Origin: Moraxella atlantae NBRC 14588
GTDB taxonomy: Bacteria > Pseudomonadota > Gammaproteobacteria > Pseudomonadales > Moraxellaceae
Assembly (NCBI RefSeq): GCF_001591265.1
Contig: NZ_BCUL01000002.1
Location: 62,001 to 126,000 of the forward strand
DNA length: 64,000 nt
Direction: 5' to 3'
Within the stretch, counting starts at the first letter, position 1. Each line of letters starts with the position of its first letter. Under the pieces are notes generated by a model. It had not been told where the DNA came from and did no database searches. It worked only from the letters and a program-made list of their open reading frames with translations. Shown here one piece after another: positions 56,113 through 64,000 of the stretch. Both the position numbers and the translations under genes were made by a program.

Positions 56113-57561
56113 ATGACAGCAAAACAACCTAGCCCAGAAACGGGCAACCAACGTTTTAAAAAATTGGCAATCGTAGTGGGTATCGGTGCAGCTGCGCCTG
56201 TATTTGCGATGATGGGTTCAGCAATTAATGGTAGCATCAGCGACGACCAAGTCACAACGGCACCTGCCACCCAAGCTCTAAATGCCACCGGTAGCAATAC
56301 CGCTGCTGTGAATGTTAATACGTCAGCTGCTACCAGCGCGTCTACTATGGCTGCGACAAACACAGCAGTCAATCAAGGCATAAAATATGAGACCTACCCA
56401 CAAACCCCGCTATTGAATCCTGATTTGCCTGTGATTCACACCTCGCATCGTTCTGATCACATCAAACCCAATATTTTAAACCCATTCCCTGTGTGTAATT
56501 CAGGTGAAGATCGTCGTACCGTGGTTTATAACGTGTCAGATAACTGGTTGCCTGTTGGCACGATCTCAACCTACAACCAAACCACAGGTACTATTCCACT
56601 TAAACAAACCACGTCACGCTCGCAAACTATCTCGGTATCGGTCAATGGTAGCCAAACCGAAACCACCAGTGTAAACTTTGGTGGCAATGGCGGCGTGTCA
56701 AAAAATGGCGCGTCAGCAGGCGGGCAAACGGGCATCGCGTATTCATTGGCACGCACCATCGGTGGGCAAGCCTCGTATTCGCTGAGCTGGAATGTTGGGC
56801 AAGAGATTGGTCCTTACCAAATTCCTGCTGGCTACACGGGCGAGGCGACTTATGGTTTTCGTGCGGTCAATATGAACGGCACGCAGCAGTTTTGTAAGGC
56901 AAATGGCACATGGTCTACGCCAACCGCATGGCGTGCGTTTGTACCACTCAAAAATGAAGTACACGTCAAGCTATACGCCAATCAAGTGGATGCAGCCACT
57001 GCCGAGCAAACCCCCGATTGGAATTACGTCGCACCAATGCCAAAACCTGCCACAGGCGTGGATATGACTCAACCAAATCAAGCCTTGGCAGCGGACTTAC
57101 AACCATACCTGACCGTATCAAGTGCCAAAGCCGTTGGTTTTGCAGGTGCAACTGCACTACATGTCAAAAACGTGGGCACCGAGCGTTATTATGGTGAATT
57201 CCCCGTGGTCAGCTTCTTGGTTGAAGTCAAAACTGCAAACGGCCCTCAAGGGGTAGATCGTGTGATCACACCACACTGGTTCCATGGCGCGTATGTGCAG
57301 GATTTGGGTTTCAACCGTGAGACCTCAACCCGTGCATTCTTGGTAACTTTGTCAAATCCAATCGAGAAGGGCGAGGATGTGATGCTAGCGTCATTTAACT
57401 TCAATGATGGCTTGACCAAATTGGGACGCTTGCAAAACTATATCACCGTGTCGCAAATTGGACGCATTGCAGGCGATACCAGCTACTACAATGACACGTT
57501 GGTTGATTCACGCACAACGACGCTTGATGACTTTGGCAACAAAATCCAAGGTTTGTTCTAA
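56113..57561 (+). CDS. Exported protein with aerolysin-like (ETX/MTX2-type) features
   Basis: This 482-residue protein has an N-terminal hydrophobic segment (LAIVVGIGAAAPVFAMMGSA, about 18-37) after a basic stretch, and an Ala/Thr/Asn-rich linker to about residue 90. The middle part alternates Ser/Thr with hydrophobic residues (TTSRSQTISVSVNGSQTETT, then VNFGGNGGVS, YSLSWNVGQEI) and then has IPAGYTGEATYGFRAV. Ser/Thr-rich amphipathic strands followed by a PAG motif are typical of aerolysin-family beta-pore formers. Two cysteines only (FPVCNSG and QQFCKANG) may form a disulfide. The C-terminal domain is unrecognised. The pore-former idea is an inference; a secreted structural protein is possible. 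It is monocistronic with its own terminator. Confidence 0.6.
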   Translation: MTAKQPSPETGNQRFKKLAIVVGIGAAAPVFAMMGSAINGSISDDQVTTAPATQALNATGSNTAAVNVNTSAATSASTMAATNTAVNQGIKYETYPQTPLLNPDLPVIHTSHRSDHIKPNILNPFPVCNSGEDRRTVVYNVSDNWLPVGTISTYNQTTGTIPLKQTTSRSQTISVSVNGSQTETTSVNFGGNGGVSKNGASAGGQTGIAYSLARTIGGQASYSLSWNVGQEIGPYQIPAGYTGEATYGFRAVNMNGTQQFCKANGTWSTPTAWRAFVPLKNEVHVKLYANQVDAATAEQTPDWNYVAPMPKPATGVDMTQPNQALAADLQPYLTVSSAKAVGFAGATALHVKNVGTERYYGEFPVVSFLVEVKTANGPQGVDRVITPHWFHGAYVQDLGFNRETSTRAFLVTLSNPIEKGEDVMLASFNFNDGLTKLGRLQNYITVSQIGRIAGDTSYYNDTLVDSRTTTLDDFGNKIQGLF

Positions 57562-57600
57562 GCATTTAGTGCAGTTAGAATGTAGTTTATTGTATAGCAA

Positions 57601-57636
57601 CAAAACAGCAGTCCAAATAGGCTGCTGTTTTGTTTT
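57601..57636 (+). terminator. Terminator of the exported-protein gene
   Basis: CAAAACAGCAG and CTGCTGTTTTG are exact complements around a 10-base loop and are followed by TTTTG. It lies 39 bases after the stop. Confidence 0.88.
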
Positions 57637-57711
57637 GACGGCTGTTTAACACAGGATAAAAAACCGCCCGATTCTTAAATTTTTCTACATTTAATCAAAT
57701 AAATTTCAGCA

Positions 57712-57741
57712 TTCACGCTTGCGATTAAGCTATGCTATAAT
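57712..57741 (+). promoter_or_regulatory. Extended -10 promoter of rsmA
   Basis: A perfect TATAAT (57736-57741) preceded by TGC, forming an extended -10, with a weaker TTCACG 18 bases upstream. The start of transcription near 57748 lies after the ATG at 57744, which supports the rsmA start at 57783. Confidence 0.75.
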
Positions 57742-57782
57742 CGATGCTTGCTTATTTTGACCCCATAATTCGAGAGCTGCCT

Positions 57783-58667
57783 ATGTCTGCGCCCCGTTCC
57801 CCTGCGTCACTTGACGCGCTTGGTTTAAGCCATCAGCCGCGCAAACGCTTTGGGCAAAATTTTTTGCATGATGCTGGCGTGATTGGGCAAATTGTTGATG
57901 CCATCGCACCAAACCCCGACGATCTGCTACTAGAGATTGGTCCGGGCATGGGGGCGTTGACCGAACCGCTACTAGATGGCGTCAAGCGTTTGACAGTGGT
58001 GGAGCTTGATACCGATTTGGCAGACAGTCTGCGGATTCGAATTGGCGCAAACAGCCACACGGGGCTAACGATTGTCAAAGCCAACGCATTGCAGGTCGAT
58101 TACCGCGCGTTGTATCGCGATATGGCAGCGGCGGCTGGTTTGGAGCCGACTAAGCAGGACAAAAAGCTGCGCGTGGTAGGTAACTTGCCGTACAATATTT
58201 CAACGCCGCTGTTGTTTTATTTGATTGGCTTTGCCGATGTCATCGATGATATGCATTTTATGCTACAAAAAGAAGTCGTTGAGCGCATTACCGCCGCGCC
58301 CGATAGCGCAGAATATGGGCGGCTATCGGTGATGATGCAATATTACTGTGACACCGAATACCTGCTAACTGTGCCAAACGGTGCGTTTCGTCCTGCACCT
58401 AAGGTGACCAGTGCGGTATTTCGCTTGCGTCCATACCGTGACAAACCCTTAATAGCACGTGATGAGGCGTTATTTGCCCATGTTGTGCGTGAAGCATTTA
58501 ACCATCGGCGTAAAAGCCTGCGCGCGATTTTTAAAAAACCTGCCAATCTGCCCAGTGTGTCAGAGACACAGCTTGAACAAATCGGACTTGCGCCGATGGC
58601 ACGCCCCGAAAATTTGAACGTGGCTGATTTTGTGCAGCTAAGTGATGCCATAACAGAGTTGGCGTAA
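57783..58667 (+). CDS. rsmA: RsmA (KsgA), 16S rRNA dimethyladenosine transferase
   Basis: RsmA dimethylates two adjacent adenosines near the 3' end of 16S rRNA late in 30S assembly. In 294 residues are [10 protein letters not shown], the SAM motif [29 protein letters not shown] and the catalytic [12 protein letters not shown], then the C-terminal domain with [14 protein letters not shown] and [15 protein letters not shown] longer frame from 57744 would begin before the predicted transcription start; GAGAG lies before the ATG at 57783. apaH follows, as in many gamma-proteobacteria. Confidence 0.95.
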   Translation: MSAPRSPASLDALGLSHQPRKRFGQNFLHDAGVIGQIVDAIAPNPDDLLLEIGPGMGALTEPLLDGVKRLTVVELDTDLADSLRIRIGANSHTGLTIVKANALQVDYRALYRDMAAAAGLEPTKQDKKLRVVGNLPYNISTPLLFYLIGFADVIDDMHFMLQKEVVERITAAPDSAEYGRLSVMMQYYCDTEYLLTVPNGAFRPAPKVTSAVFRLRPYRDKPLIARDEALFAHVVREAFNHRRKSLRAIFKKPANLPSVSETQLEQIGLAPMARPENLNVADFVQLSDAITELA

Positions 58668-58731
58668 ACTGTTGAATTAAGCCAGTATTATTAAATATTT
58701 TGACCTATTGATATAAGGAAACAGCGAGCCT

Positions 58732-59568
58732 ATGGCGCAATTTCGACACCAGTATGTAATTGGCGATTTGCAAGGTTGTTATGGTGATTTGTTGGCATTG
58801 CTCAAACGCCTAGACTTTGATGTCCGTCAAGACAAGGTGTGGTTTGCAGGCGATATCGTGGCGCGGGGTGATGACTCATTAGGTACATTGCGCTTTGTCA
58901 AAGAACTGTGCGAGCAAGGCGCGGCAGAGATGGTGCTTGGCAACCACGATATTAATCTGTTGGCGGTGTGGCGTGGCGCAATCAAAATCAAGAAAAAAGA
59001 CCGTACCCAGCCGATTTTTGACGCACCCGATTGCGATAAGCTGCTAAACTGGCTGCGTCATCAGCCTGTCATGTTGTTTCCAACCGCGGACACGGTATTG
59101 GTGCATGCAGGTATTCCGCCGAATTGGAGTATTGAGGCGGCGCATTGTCGCGCGCTTGAGCTACACACCCAGCTACAAAGCAGCCTATGGCAGCTTGATC
59201 GCCTTTTGCCCGAGCTCTACAGCAGTGCGGTGGCAGGTTGGTCGGATAGTCTTACAGGCTATCAGCGCATTCGTATGATTTGCAATTACTTCACCCGTAT
59301 GCGCTTGTGTCAAGCCGATGGCACGTTAGAGTTTAGCTTCAAATCCAGTCTAGATGACACCATGCCGACAGGGTTTCGCCCGTGGTTTGAGTGGCAGGTG
59401 GCGCGTGAGCGTAAGATTTTGTTTGGGCATTGGGCGGCACTCAAGGCACGCGTTGATACCGATGACGTACGCGCTACTGACGCAGGCTGTGTGTGGGGCG
59501 GCAACTTAATGGCATATCGGCTTGAAGATGAAAAAGTGATTTGCCACAGCTGCAAGCCAAAACAATAA
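58732..59568 (+). CDS. apaH: ApaH, symmetrical diadenosine tetraphosphatase
   Basis: ApaH splits Ap4A into two ADP, and can also remove NpnN caps from RNA. The 278 residues have the metallophosphatase motifs YVIGDLQGCYGD, FAGDIVARGDDSL and LGNHDINLLA, then HAGIPPNW, and the C-terminal IL FGHWAAL region with the last histidine. It lies 64 bases after rsmA on the same strand, with AAGGA upstream, and is probably co-transcribed. Confidence 0.95.
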   Translation: MAQFRHQYVIGDLQGCYGDLLALLKRLDFDVRQDKVWFAGDIVARGDDSLGTLRFVKELCEQGAAEMVLGNHDINLLAVWRGAIKIKKKDRTQPIFDAPDCDKLLNWLRHQPVMLFPTADTVLVHAGIPPNWSIEAAHCRALELHTQLQSSLWQLDRLLPELYSSAVAGWSDSLTGYQRIRMICNYFTRMRLCQADGTLEFSFKSSLDDTMPTGFRPWFEWQVARERKILFGHWAALKARVDTDDVRATDAGCVWGGNLMAYRLEDEKVICHSCKPKQ

Positions 59569-59586
59569 CACCAACCCAAACTGTGT

Positions 59587-60012
59587 TTAGCTTAGCAATG
59601 CCAAAAAATCTGTTGGCAGTCGTGTGGGGCGTAGCCGCCCTGTTTGTGGATGTTTTTGTACACAAACTAAGGTGATTTGCGCGTCACACAAACACATCTG
59701 CTCAACAAAAATTGCCTGCATAAGGCTCAAACTGGCAGCCTTGGCGATACAGCTTTGCACAGTTACGGTCAAAAGGCTATCAAGCAATAGCGGCGCGTGA
59801 TAATGTACCTCAGCATGCTGAACCACAAATTGGGTGTGCGCTAGGTGATCGGACGCGGTATGAGTAGCAGTAGGTTCGGCGGCGTGAGCCGCACTGTGGT
59901 CGGCATAAAAATAGCTGGCAAGCCCACGTTCGCGCAGCCAATCGCGGCGTACCCATTCAAAGAATTTTAAATTTTTCTTTATCGTAGATAAAAAGTCATC
60001 TGAATAATATCG
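59587..60012 (-). pseudogene. Decayed YbgC-like acyl-CoA thioesterase (4HBT fold)
   Basis: Read from 60012 the frame gives RYYSDDFLSTI, then LKFFEWVRRDWLRERGLAS, and after a variable stretch FVVQHAEVHYHAPLLLDSLL and CLCDAQITLVCVQKHPQTGR. These follow the order of the YbgC family (RVYY-D, YLKFFE, VxxxxxxYxxPxxxDD). The N-terminus is damaged: the D-T-D-x-x-G-V-V-Y-H-A-N active-site segment is missing or scrambled, there is no ATG, GTG or TTG start before base 59826, and an in-frame stop lies just upstream, near the end of the Nif3 gene. A short product from the GTG at 59826 could not be active. Confidence 0.72.
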
Positions 60013-60028
60013 GCAGCTAGCTCAATAT

Positions 60029-60823
60029 TCAGGCAGGATTGGGGATATCAACAAACGTCACCGCCAAGCCCAGCATATCGCACAAATACTCGCCTAGTGC
60101 CTGTATGCCGCCGCGCTCGGTAGCGTGGTGCCCACAAGCAAAGTAATCCAAGCCCAATTCACGCGCCTGATGGGTTGTGCGCTCAGAGATTTCACCTGAG
60201 ATATACGCATCACAGCCCATCTTGGCGGCTTGTTCAATCATATCTTGTGCCCCACCTGTGCAAATGCCGATACGTTGTAGTGTCGCGCGCCCACTGGCAA
60301 TATGCAGCGGCTGACGTGCCAGTACGCTGGCAATGTTGGCGGTAAATTCGGCAGGCGTGATGGGTGCAGGTAGGCTTGCGATATCGCCAATCGGGTGTTT
60401 TTGGGTTGGGTATAGTGGCTCAACAAGTGTTAAACCCAATGCACGCGCCAGTTGCACGTTGTTGCCGACCACGCGGTGCGCGTCTAGCGGCAGATGATAC
60501 GCCAGCAGTGAGATGCCATGCTGCATGAGTTTGCGCACACGCGTGCCTTTCATACCTGTCAAGGGCGCAGGTTCGCCTTTCCAAAAATAGCCGTGGTGCA
60601 CCAAGATTGCTTGCGCGTCCTCGGTAATCGCCGCGTCAATCAAGGCTTCACACGCGGTCACGCCCGTGACGATACGCGCAATCGGTACGCCTGCATCCAC
60701 TTGCAGCCCGTTGGGGCAGTAATCATCAAACGCGCTGACTTGTAGGTAATCGTCCAAAAAATCGGCAAGCATGGTTGGGTTTAAAGGTAATTGGTTGGTT
60801 TGGCTTGGAGCAAAAGTTGGCAT
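60029..60823 (-). CDS. Nif3-like dinuclear metal centre protein (YbgI)
   Basis: This 264-residue protein belongs to the Nif3/YbgI family, also annotated as GTP cyclohydrolase 1 type 2 homologue. Typical elements are FDDYCPNGLQVDAG, VTACEALIDAAI, ILVHHGYFWKGE with two metal histidines, YHLPLDAH, ICTGGAQDMIEQA, AYISGEISE and CGHHATERGGIQALGEYL with the last metal ligands. Function is uncertain; members bind two metal ions in a toroidal hexamer. The N-terminus is some 15 residues longer than E. coli YbgI. Confidence 0.92.
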   Translation of the reverse strand: MPTFAPSQTNQLPLNPTMLADFLDDYLQVSAFDDYCPNGLQVDAGVPIARIVTGVTACEALIDAAITEDAQAILVHHGYFWKGEPAPLTGMKGTRVRKLMQHGISLLAYHLPLDAHRVVGNNVQLARALGLTLVEPLYPTQKHPIGDIASLPAPITPAEFTANIASVLARQPLHIASGRATLQRIGICTGGAQDMIEQAAKMGCDAYISGEISERTTHQARELGLDYFACGHHATERGGIQALGEYLCDMLGLAVTFVDIPNPA

Positions 60824-60839
60824 GATAAGATCTTAACAG

Positions 60840-63329
60840 TTATTTGGGTAGTTTACTGGCGGTGTCGGTATCAGGTTTGGTTTGTCCCGATTGTTCGGCT
60901 GCTTGTTGGGCAGCCTGTTTGGCGGCTTGTTTTTCGGCGGCCTTTTCTTTAAGCTCTTGTTTTTTCTGCTCAACCTCTAGCGGCGTGAGTTTTTGGGCAG
61001 GTGTGTCAGCTGTCGTCGATGTGGCGGCTGAGCTGGGCGTATGCTGAGCTTCGGTTTTGGCAGATGGTTTGTTTTTTTGCTCGGCGGCTTTGCGCTCAAC
61101 GGGTTCATCGTCATAGATAATGCGCCCGTCTGCGTCAATCAGTGCGTATTTCATCGGCTCTTTACGTGGTAAAAAGAAGTCCAACGGTTGAGTAATGAAG
61201 TGTGTGGCGACCATATCCAGCAGGTTTTTCCACTCAAACACCTTGACATTGCGTGCGCGCAGGGCGGTGAGCAGTGCTAGCGAAAAGCTGACCAACAAAT
61301 TGACCAAACCGATCAGCACCACGCCTAAAAAACTGACAAAAATCAATCCCAAATCAGGCATCACGCCTGTGTTGGTATAGATATTAAACAAACCGTGACT
61401 AAAGTTTGCCGATGCAAACGCAATGTGGCGGATATCCAACGGCAAGCCCAAAATCGTACCAATGGTTGCCGTACTGCCCAAGCACACGCCAAAAATGAAG
61501 TTACTCATAATCGCGCCGAGGTTTTGCTCAATAAAACTGGCAAATTTTTCCACCCGTATGGTTGATAGATGACGATTAAGCCACGGATGGTGGCGAATAC
61601 GCGCGCCGATTTTGTTGTGTACCGCCAAATTGTCGTAGTAGCCTGCAATCAGCCCCGAAATATACAGATACACACCAGCGATGGCAGCATGAAAAATCGC
61701 CAACGAGGTAAACGGGTTGAGGTCATGTAGCAGGTGGTCAGCCTTACCATAGCCGATAATCGGCGTGCCAAAACCGTAATACCACACCACCGAAATCAGC
61801 AACGCCAGCGGCATGGCAATCGAGATATTGCCCAAAATAGCGATAAACTGTGTGCGCATGATGTCCACGACCAGTTCGGCAAGTTTTGCCAGTTGCGTCG
61901 CCTTGCGCCCTGAAGTTTCTGAAATCGTTGAGGCAATCGCGGCGGCGGTCATGGCAGGCTGTTTGGTGGCGACCGTGCCGCCGATGATATGAATCAGTAC
62001 AAAGCCCAAGCCATAGATCATGCTGTTCATAAATGCAGTGCCAAACAGTGACAGCGCAAGTTTTGAGCCCAAAATTTTAATGGTTGCCATGATGCCAATC
62101 AGCACACCGCCCAAGGCGGCTTTTTTGTACATCTTGCGATAGCCGCGTTTGTCGGTGCTGATATAATGTTCACCGACCTTACTGGCGTTGTCGGTGACTT
62201 TGCGCGATAGCAGCGCGGTATTGGAGGCGAGCAGATAACGTACGCTGATTTGGCGATACGCGCCCTCATACAGCGTGTGCATCAGCTCAATGAGCGCACG
62301 GCGTTCGGCGTTTGGGCGTTCAGACAGTAGCATGATCAGCAGCTCAAGCCGCTCAACGCTTTGCTCAAGGCGCACCATGCGGTTGGTACCGCGTACGGTC
62401 ACCCCAGTTTTGTGGATGCGGCGGCGAATGTTTTGCACCAGACGCTCAATTTGCTCGACCAGTACCAAGATTTGACTGGGGTCGGCAGGGTGTTGTGGCA
62501 AAGGCGCGTCATTTGCCGCCAGCACGCTTGTTTCATAAGCATTGGCAAATTCGCGCACCTCATAGGTCAGCTCAATAAACGCTTGTGGGTCATCGGCAGG
62601 TTGCGGAAATGCTTCCATCATCTCGCGGTGTAGCCCCGTGCCGCTGATACGGTGAGCCAGTACAATGATCGCGCGCAAGATATTGGCGCGTAAGCTATTC
62701 ATGATTGATTCTTGACCATCAGGCACATGCAGCAGCAAAGACAATCGCAGCCAGTTTTGCGTATCGACCAATTCAATCCACTGTCGGGTGGCACTGCTTG
62801 AAAACAGCCGATAAAACACATACACCAAGTCTTTGTCATCGGGCGCAGGCGGCAGCAGGCGATAGCCAATCAAGCCATAAAATTCTGCAAAAAAACTGTT
62901 ATCTGCTAAAATACCCATGTCAGTATACAAACTGACTTGGCGATAACGCGCAATCAGTGTCAGTAGGTACAGGCATAGCTTGTCGGCAAGCATGGGGTGG
63001 TCACGCAGTAGATCAATCAGCACGCCAATGTTAGCATTTGCTGCTTTGGGTGTGTGCGCACCGCGTTGTAGCAGTAAAATAAGCTGTTTAAATAAGTCAA
63101 TCGTTGGTGTAGCAGCTTGTTCGGCAATCTCGTTAAGCAGTGCTAGCACCTGTTGGCGAAACGGTGACATGACTTGCAGCCCCGCGTCGGCGGCGAGCGC
63201 ACGGTTTGGCGCGCTATGTGGACGGCTAGCGGATTTGATGTTGAGTGTAGGCGCAGCTTTGCCTTTGCCGCTATTGGGTTTGGGCGCGTCGGTCTTTGCT
63301 GCCTTGGGCTGTTCGGGTTTATTTTGCAA
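60840..63329 (-). CDS. Gcr-type 'site-specific recombinase' family membrane protein
   Basis: This protein of about 829 residues matches the family named after Neisseria Gcr (SpecificRecomb, PF10136). The N-terminal half is soluble and helical. The second half has about six membrane helices (GFVLIHIIGGTVATKQPAMT, IAILGNISIAMPLALLISVV, IFHAAIAGVYLYISGLIAGY, FIFGVCLGSTATIGTILGLP, LIFVSFLGVVLIGLVNLLVS). The C-terminus is a Lys/Ala/Gln-rich coiled-coil-like tail. No tyrosine or serine recombinase motif is visible, so the family name may mislead. The likely start is the TTG at 63329 with GAGGTG upstream; another TTG lies at 63341. Confidence 0.82.
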   Translation of the reverse strand: MQNKPEQPKAAKTDAPKPNSGKGKAAPTLNIKSASRPHSAPNRALAADAGLQVMSPFRQQVLALLNEIAEQAATPTIDLFKQLILLLQRGAHTPKAANANIGVLIDLLRDHPMLADKLCLYLLTLIARYRQVSLYTDMGILADNSFFAEFYGLIGYRLLPPAPDDKDLVYVFYRLFSSSATRQWIELVDTQNWLRLSLLLHVPDGQESIMNSLRANILRAIIVLAHRISGTGLHREMMEAFPQPADDPQAFIELTYEVREFANAYETSVLAANDAPLPQHPADPSQILVLVEQIERLVQNIRRRIHKTGVTVRGTNRMVRLEQSVERLELLIMLLSERPNAERRALIELMHTLYEGAYRQISVRYLLASNTALLSRKVTDNASKVGEHYISTDKRGYRKMYKKAALGGVLIGIMATIKILGSKLALSLFGTAFMNSMIYGLGFVLIHIIGGTVATKQPAMTAAAIASTISETSGRKATQLAKLAELVVDIMRTQFIAILGNISIAMPLALLISVVWYYGFGTPIIGYGKADHLLHDLNPFTSLAIFHAAIAGVYLYISGLIAGYYDNLAVHNKIGARIRHHPWLNRHLSTIRVEKFASFIEQNLGAIMSNFIFGVCLGSTATIGTILGLPLDIRHIAFASANFSHGLFNIYTNTGVMPDLGLIFVSFLGVVLIGLVNLLVSFSLALLTALRARNVKVFEWKNLLDMVATHFITQPLDFFLPRKEPMKYALIDADGRIIYDDEPVERKAAEQKNKPSAKTEAQHTPSSAATSTTADTPAQKLTPLEVEQKKQELKEKAAEKQAAKQAAQQAAEQSGQTKPDTDTASKLPK

Positions 63330-63629
63330 TCGGCACCTCAATCCATTACCGTCACTATTTTGCCAAACTCTTATTGGCTATTTTTTTGTTAAAAACCGCT
63401 AGGAAAAATCGCCATATAGGCAAGTTTTGGCTATTCTAAAGGCTAGGCAAGGCGTTGTCATGCGTTTCTTACAAAATGGCAGGCAATTTTGCAACAATTT
63501 TTGCTAAGAGCGTGGCAGGCGTTTGGGTAACATCAGCCAGCTAAAAGAACTAAAATAAACGGGCAAAAAAGCTTATCCTTGCATTTGCCCTTATCCGCTA
63601 CACACCACAACCACACAGGATCATATTGC
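63330..63629. other. Divergent intergenic region between the Gcr-like gene and holB
   Basis: These 300 bases carry no plausible gene. They contain the promoters of the two divergent genes and the AGGA ribosome-binding site of holB (63617-63620). No hairpin or repeat stands out. Confidence 0.4.
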
Positions 63630-64000
63630 ATGAGCGCAGCCGATTTGCCGCTTACCTATGCTGTCTATCAGCCCGACCCCGTGCCCGATACGTTATATCG
63701 GCATTGGCTATTTGGTGAGCTGTACCCATGGCAAGTGACGGCGTGGGAGTATTTGACGGGTCAGTTTGGGCGTTTGCCGCACGCGATGTTGTTTGCAGGC
63801 GTGGCAGGCATTGGTAAACGCGCGTTGGTATATCGGTTTGTAGCGTGGGCGTTGTGCTACAATAAACCCGCTGACCCACACGCACCTGCTTGCGGACACT
63901 GCGACAGCTGCCAATGGCTAATCGCCCAAACCCATCCCAACCTGTACCGCGTGCCTGCAGCTGCCCAGCCCATCGACACCGCCGACCCAACCAGTACGAT
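63630..64000 (+). CDS. holB: HolB, DNA polymerase III delta' subunit (5' part)
   Basis: The first 123 codons are present and the frame is open at the window end. YPWQVTAWEYL, GRLPHAMLFAGVAGIGKRAL (P-loop-like segment of clamp-loader subunits) and the zinc-binding ACGHCDSCQWLIAQTHPNLY identify the delta' subunit of the clamp loader. AGGA nine bases before the ATG supports the start. An N-terminal extension of about 30 residues (LPLTYAVYQPDPVPDTLYRH) precedes the usual family start. Confidence 0.93.
   Translation, partial: MSAADLPLTYAVYQPDPVPDTLYRHWLFGELYPWQVTAWEYLTGQFGRLPHAMLFAGVAGIGKRALVYRFVAWALCYNKPADPHAPACGHCDSCQWLIAQTHPNLYRVPAAAQPIDTADPTST

Noticed and set aside
1-64000. tRNA, rRNA, CRISPR arrays, prophage or defence islands
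   Set aside because: None was recognised on either strand; the window is almost entirely housekeeping and envelope genes.

Overview
The window reads as chromosomal backbone of a gamma-proteobacterium, most likely a member of the Moraxellaceae (Moraxella/Psychrobacter/Acinetobacter group). This is an inference from recognised gene products, a moderate GC content judged by eye, and gene neighbourhoods; no rRNA or other phylogenetic marker is present to settle it. No tRNA or rRNA gene, CRISPR array, prophage or intact insertion sequence was seen.

Layout. 1-8.4 kb: DNA repair and oxidative stress, with sbcC (cut by the window start) and sbcD, then oxyR, ahpC, a small DUF465 gene and ahpF. 8.4-19.7 kb: a large tail-anchored protein of unknown function, gltS, the pair pdxB-epmA, a DMT permease, an SMI1-like protein, yaiI, a DUF442 protein, a split ThrE-type exporter (yjjP-yjjB), tag and an HIT protein. 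19.8-28.4 kb: an MscS channel, a solitary pair of IS200/IS605-like ends, the DNA-uptake channel comEC, sppA, an alpha/beta hydrolase, a CPBP protease and the wreck of an IS607-type transposon. 28.4-37.5 kb: dusA, an MFS transporter, a ClsC-like phospholipase D, metZ, a sirtuin, ybaB-recR and rnd. 37.5-44.3 kb: the glycine cleavage cluster (gcvT, an MliC-like lipoprotein, gcvH, a nitroreductase, gcvP) behind a tandem glycine riboswitch with a recognisable promoter. 44.3-53 kb: a small secreted protein, ruvB, a giant Ig-repeat lipoprotein and a membrane protein with a Lys/Thr/Asp-rich repeat tail. 53-64 kb: argG, ychF, a secreted protein with features of aerolysin-like beta-pore formers, rsmA-apaH, a decayed thioesterase gene, a Nif3 homologue, a Gcr-type 'site-specific recombinase' membrane protein and the start of holB.

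How the parts fit. OxyR lies divergent to ahpC and close to ahpF, as expected for a peroxide-response locus, but ahpC and ahpF are separated by an opposite-strand gene and each has its own upstream region. The gcv cluster is a glycine-sensing unit: promoter, two aptamers, a hairpin just before gcvT, then the T, H and P proteins. SbcCD, RecR, RuvB, RNase D, Tag and HolB are ordinary maintenance functions. ComEC implies natural competence or its ancestry.

No clear new defence or mobile system was found. The items most worth follow-up are the putative pore-forming secreted protein (56113-57561) with its AT-rich upstream region and isolated hairpin, the 1,679-residue Ig-repeat lipoprotein, the structured IS200/IS605-like solo element in front of comEC, the unknown 8463-10568 protein, the sirtuin with substituted acyl-pocket residues, and the ComEC C-terminal domain that lacks a visible metallo-beta-lactamase motif.
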